Source: Caballeronia cordobensis
GTDB lineage: Bacteria; Pseudomonadota; Gammaproteobacteria; Burkholderiales; Burkholderiaceae
Length of the DNA: 64,000 nt
Reading direction: 5' to 3'
Assembly: GCF_001544575.2 (NCBI RefSeq)
Contig: NZ_FCNY02000008.1
Coordinates: forward strand, 248,001 to 312,000
Below, one piece after another: positions 61,167-64,000 of this stretch (positions are counted from its first letter, which is position 1; each line of letters opens with the position of its first letter). The notes under the pieces were generated by a model. That model made no database searches. It was not told the DNA's origin and saw nothing but the letters and a program-made list of their open reading frames with translations. A program made the translations under genes and the position numbers.

Positions 61167-62363
61167 CTAGATGACACCTTCTTCGAGGAAGGGCTTGTTC
61201 TCGACCACGCGCTGGTAGCCTAGAGGCGAAAGATCAAGCGCCCGGTACTGTCCATAGATGATCAGTTCGCTCAAGCCTCTGCCGACCGCGGGCGATTGCT
61301 GCAGACCGTGGCCGCTGAATCCGTTGGCGAACAGGAAGTTGTTCACTTCCGGGTGCGGGCCGACGATTGCGTTGTGGTCAAGCATGCAGAAGTCGTAGTG
61401 GCCTGCCCACGAGCTGACCACCTTGATCGCTTCGAACGCGGGGACGCGTTCGGCGAGCGCGGGCCAGATCACGTCCTCGAATTCGGAATGGACGACGTCG
61501 AAATCGTCCACGTCCGCCAGCGGATCCGGCTCCGGATAACAACCGGTCAGATAGTATTTCCCTTCGGGGCGGAAGAAGATGCCCGTCGTGTCGATGGTGA
61601 GCGGCACGATCCCTTCCAGCGGCGTGCGGCAATCGAATACGAAGAGACAGCGCTTTCTCGGTTCGACCGGAATGTCCAGACCGGCCTTGCGCGCCATCGC
61701 GGGGCCGCGCGTACCGGCCGCGTTGACCAGCACGCCGCAACCGATCTCCTCACCGCTCTTCAATACGATGCCGGTGATCTTCGAGCCTTCGCGACGGATG
61801 TCGACGACTTCATTCTCGATGTACTCGGCGCCGAGCGCGCGGGCTTTCTTGCGCATGCCTTGAAGGAGGCCGTAGCTGTCAAACCAGCCCTCGCCGGTCT
61901 GACCGTACACACCGTTGACGAGGCCGTCCGTATTCAGCCAAGGAAAGCGCGCAGCAAGCTTCTCAGGGTCGAGCAGAACGACGTCCGCGCCGTTCTCGCG
62001 CTGCGTTTCATAGTTGCGCTCGAACATCGGCGCGCCCTTGGCGTCACCCAGGTACAGATACCCGTTCTCCTTGAAACCGAGCTCGGGCGCATCGCCGTCA
62101 ACCGCGACGAGCTCGTGGAAGTTTCGAATGAACTCGGTCCCGAACTGCGAGATCTTGATGTTCAGCGGATTCGAAAACTGATGCCGGATCGACGCGCTCG
62201 ACAGGGCGGTCGCGGACTGCGCATAAGACCAGTCACGCTCCACGACGAGGATCGAACCCGTGAAGTCAGGGTTTTGCTTCAGGAAGTACGCGGTCGCACT
62301 TCCCACCACGGCGCCACCCACGATGACCACGTCATAGTGGGATTTCTGTGCTTGCTGTGCCAT
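61167..62363 (-). CDS. FAD-dependent amine/amino-acid oxidoreductase (DAO family)
   Basis: 398 aa from the ATG at 62363. FAD motif VVIVGGAVVGSATAYFL, VVERDWSYAQSATALSSASIRHQFS (FOXRED1/sarcosine oxidase-like second FAD region), and HYDFCMLDHNAIVGPHPEVNNFLFANGFSGHG near the C-terminus. Oxidises a secondary or cyclic amine such as sarcosine-, proline- or opine-like substrates. Third such flavoenzyme in the window. Confidence 0.88.
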   Translation of the reverse strand: MAQQAQKSHYDVVIVGGAVVGSATAYFLKQNPDFTGSILVVERDWSYAQSATALSSASIRHQFSNPLNIKISQFGTEFIRNFHELVAVDGDAPELGFKENGYLYLGDAKGAPMFERNYETQRENGADVVLLDPEKLAARFPWLNTDGLVNGVYGQTGEGWFDSYGLLQGMRKKARALGAEYIENEVVDIRREGSKITGIVLKSGEEIGCGVLVNAAGTRGPAMARKAGLDIPVEPRKRCLFVFDCRTPLEGIVPLTIDTTGIFFRPEGKYYLTGCYPEPDPLADVDDFDVVHSEFEDVIWPALAERVPAFEAIKVVSSWAGHYDFCMLDHNAIVGPHPEVNNFLFANGFSGHGLQQSPAVGRGLSELIIYGQYRALDLSPLGYQRVVENKPFLEEGVI

Positions 62364-62401
62364 CTTGTTGCTTTCCAGGAAAGACGTTGGAGACGAGCCG
62401 A

Positions 62402-63232
62402 TCAGTTCGTTTTCGGGTCTTCGAAGTGACCGTCTGCCGCGAACTTGCCGCCCTGGTACTTGACCGCCGGGTCGCGAGGATCGGGCAACGGCGTATTCGC
62501 ATAGACTTCCGCCGCATAACCGTCGGCAGAGTCTTGCGGGTGATACCCGAGGTAACCGGCCGCCGTGTTGTCCCAGAAGTTGGCACTGTTCTTCGAATTT
62601 CCGTAGACGATCATGTGACCCACGCTCGGCGTTAGCAGGGAGCGCACGCACATGCGCGTGAAGTCGTCGTAGGAGAGCCACGTCGCCAGCATGCGGCGGT
62701 CGGTGGGCTTCGGAAAGCACGAGCCGATACGCAGGCAGACGGACTCGATGCCGAACTTGTCGAAGTAGTAGCGCGAGAGATTCTCGACGAACGTCTTGCT
62801 CACGCCGTAGAGGCTGTCCGGGCGTTGCGGCACGTTCGAATCGATGGTCTGCGTGCATTCGTAGAAGCCGATCGCATGCACCGAGCTTGCGTAGATCACG
62901 CGCTTCACGCCGGCCTGACGCGCGCCTTCGTAGATGTTGTAGCTTCCGACAATGTTCGAATCGAGGATCACCTGGAAGGTGTTCTCACGCGGCGCGCCAC
63001 CCATATGGATGACCATATCCACGCCTTTGAGCATCTCGAACACGGCATCGCGGTCCGCGAGATCGCAGATGAAGTGCTTTTCGTTTTCACGTACTTCGCC
63101 GAGCGACTGTCGCCCGTTCAGACTGAGCGTCTCCGCGTAAGGACGGAGCGACTCCCGGAGCACGGAACCCAGGGCGCCACCGGCGCCGGTGATCAGGATG
63201 TTCTTGAATTGGGGCTTGATAACGTCGGTCAT
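62402..63232 (-). CDS. NAD-dependent epimerase/dehydratase family (uronate dehydrogenase-like)
   Basis: 276 aa, the usual Udh length. Rossmann motif ITGAGGALGSVL, ICDLADRDAVFEMLKGVDMVIHMGG, and catalytic LYGVSK. Best matches hexuronate dehydrogenases such as Udh, which make aldarolactones. Its neighbours are a HyuB-like subunit and amino-acid-type flavoenzymes, so the true substrate may differ. The symbol is left open. Confidence 0.8.
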   Translation of the reverse strand: MTDVIKPQFKNILITGAGGALGSVLRESLRPYAETLSLNGRQSLGEVRENEKHFICDLADRDAVFEMLKGVDMVIHMGGAPRENTFQVILDSNIVGSYNIYEGARQAGVKRVIYASSVHAIGFYECTQTIDSNVPQRPDSLYGVSKTFVENLSRYYFDKFGIESVCLRIGSCFPKPTDRRMLATWLSYDDFTRMCVRSLLTPSVGHMIVYGNSKNSANFWDNTAAGYLGYHPQDSADGYAAEVYANTPLPDPRDPAVKYQGGKFAADGHFEDPKTN

Positions 63233-63243
63233 GCCTGCACTCC

Positions 63244-64000
63244 TTATTGTTGGGTCGATGCGGTCAGGGCGTCCAGACTGACACCGTAGTCCGCGCGCAG
63301 TTGCGCTTCGGAGATATATTCGTTGCGCACATCGCGAAGCAACGCCTCTTTCGAACGCTGTTCCGGTGCACCGACACCGCCTCCACCGGGCAGAGAAAGC
63401 GTGACGCGTTGATGTTCGCCAACCGCTTGCGTGCCTTTGCCGCGCATCTTCGTGCCGTCCGAGAGCGTCACTGCGCCTGCTTCGCCCGACTTGCCGCCAG
63501 ACTGACCGCGGGCCGGGTGGTCGATACGGTCGAACATCGCGTTGAAGCGGAAGTGGTAGCCCGCGCGCGGTCCGATTTCGACGATCTGGCCCAGGCCGCC
63601 ACGATGCTCTCCAGCGCCACCCGAACCCGAACGCATTTCCTTGCGCCAGACGACGATCGGCCCGACCTGTTCCGTGGCTTCGACCGACATCGCGTGGACG
63701 CCGCTCGGAAATGCCGTTGCCGACAGACCATCGAGTTCCGGACGCGCGCCCGTGCCACCGCTGTTGAACATGAGGATTTCGCTGCCCTTGAGACCAGAGC
63801 CTTCTTTAACGGGGCGCGCGCTGACGTGCAGATTCCAGAGCGCGCCCGAGCCTTCGGCGGGCGCGCGGTTCGGCACGACCTTGTGAAGCGCGCCCAGCAC
63901 GAGATCAGGGACGAAGTGCCCGAGCACGTGACGCACCGCCACCGGACTCGGATGCTGCGCATTCAGGATGCAGCCTTCCGGCGCCTGAACTCGGAAGGGT
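63244..64000 (-). CDS. Hydantoinase/oxoprolinase subunit B, C-terminal part (runs off window)
   Basis: At least 250 codons, stop at 63244, open at the right edge; a frame-internal GTG at 63942 is not the true start because the frame continues to the edge as family sequence (APEGCILNAQHPSPVAVRH). Family marks: FNSGGTGARPELDG, GGAGEHRGGLGQI, SLPGGGGVG. The matching region of the HyuB at 8849 has APEGSILNPRMPAPVAARA. Probably the 5'-proximal visible gene of the minus-strand unit. A HyuA partner should lie outside the window. Confidence 0.9.
   Translation of the reverse strand, partial: PFRVQAPEGCILNAQHPSPVAVRHVLGHFVPDLVLGALHKVVPNRAPAEGSGALWNLHVSARPVKEGSGLKGSEILMFNSGGTGARPELDGLSATAFPSGVHAMSVEATEQVGPIVVWRKEMRSGSGGAGEHRGGLGQIVEIGPRAGYHFRFNAMFDRIDHPARGQSGGKSGEAGAVTLSDGTKMRGKGTQAVGEHQRVTLSLPGGGGVGAPEQRSKEALLRDVRNEYISEAQLRADYGVSLDALTASTQQ

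Noticed and set aside
1..64000. CRISPR array, tRNA, insertion sequence, prophage or integrative element
   Set aside because: I looked for regular repeats, tRNA-like cloverleaves, transposase, integrase and phage genes and saw none; the toxin operon has codon use and GC like its neighbours, so transfer is not shown.

Overview
The window is GC-rich, tightly packed Burkholderiaceae-type DNA. The porin type, the density of FCD-family GntR regulators and the many small solute-catabolism operons fit Paraburkholderia or Caballeronia. That genus guess is inference; no rRNA or other marker gene is present. I saw no tRNA, CRISPR array, insertion sequence or prophage. The content is accessory catabolism plus one toxin operon.

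Layout. 1-2.3 kb: a ZnuD-like TonB-dependent receptor with two Zur-like dyads. 2.3-6.3 kb: a LivJ-type binding protein, two FCD GntR regulators, a tautomerase and an SDR. 6.3-17.7 kb: a long plus-strand run with HyuA/HyuB hydantoinase/oxoprolinase subunits, RidA, a complete polar-amino-acid ABC importer, a DadA-like amino-acid oxidase, a Ser/Cys proline-racemase-family enzyme and an AroE-like protein. 17.7-22.7 kb: a minus-strand operon with glycerate 2-kinase, an enolase-like protein, an OCD-family protein and a Cys/Cys proline-racemase-family enzyme. 22.8-28.5 kb: a MocR regulator, a TIM-barrel isomerase, a DHDPS-family lyase, an aldehyde dehydrogenase and an FCD GntR regulator. Together 6-28 kb looks like a module for importing and degrading cyclic amino acids such as hydroxyprolines or related lactams. 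Near-identical operator sequences tie parts of it together.

28.8-32.6 kb: a four-gene operon, the most striking part. Three consecutive alpha-helical proteins look like a tripartite alpha-pore-forming toxin of the HBL/NHE/AhlABC/SmhABC type: one has a charged head, one a long hydrophobic hairpin and one a short hydrophobic tongue. The fourth gene encodes a small protein with a clan-CD (caspase/C80-like) His/Cys arrangement. A short AraC-type regulator faces the operon.

33.3-41.6 kb: class II aldolase, two MFS carriers, a HTH-citrate synthase fusion, and a Rieske oxygenase (VanA-like) and reductase (VanB-like) separated by an MFS carrier, then a LysR regulator. 41.6-47.6 kb: a nucleobase-type operon (NCS2 permease, amidohydrolase, TauE-family permease, porin) divergent from a LacI regulator, with two near-identical palindromic operators. 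47.7-54.7 kb: FCD GntR regulator, MFS carrier, then SDR, aminotransferase, alpha/beta hydrolase and M20 amidohydrolase, with a convergent cupin. 55.1-64 kb: a second amino-acid-like module (LivJ-type binding protein, DadA-like oxidase, OCD-family reductase, FadR-type GntR, two SDRs, a further FAD oxidoreductase, a uronate-dehydrogenase-like protein and a HyuB-like subunit that runs off the window). It repeats several families of the first module.
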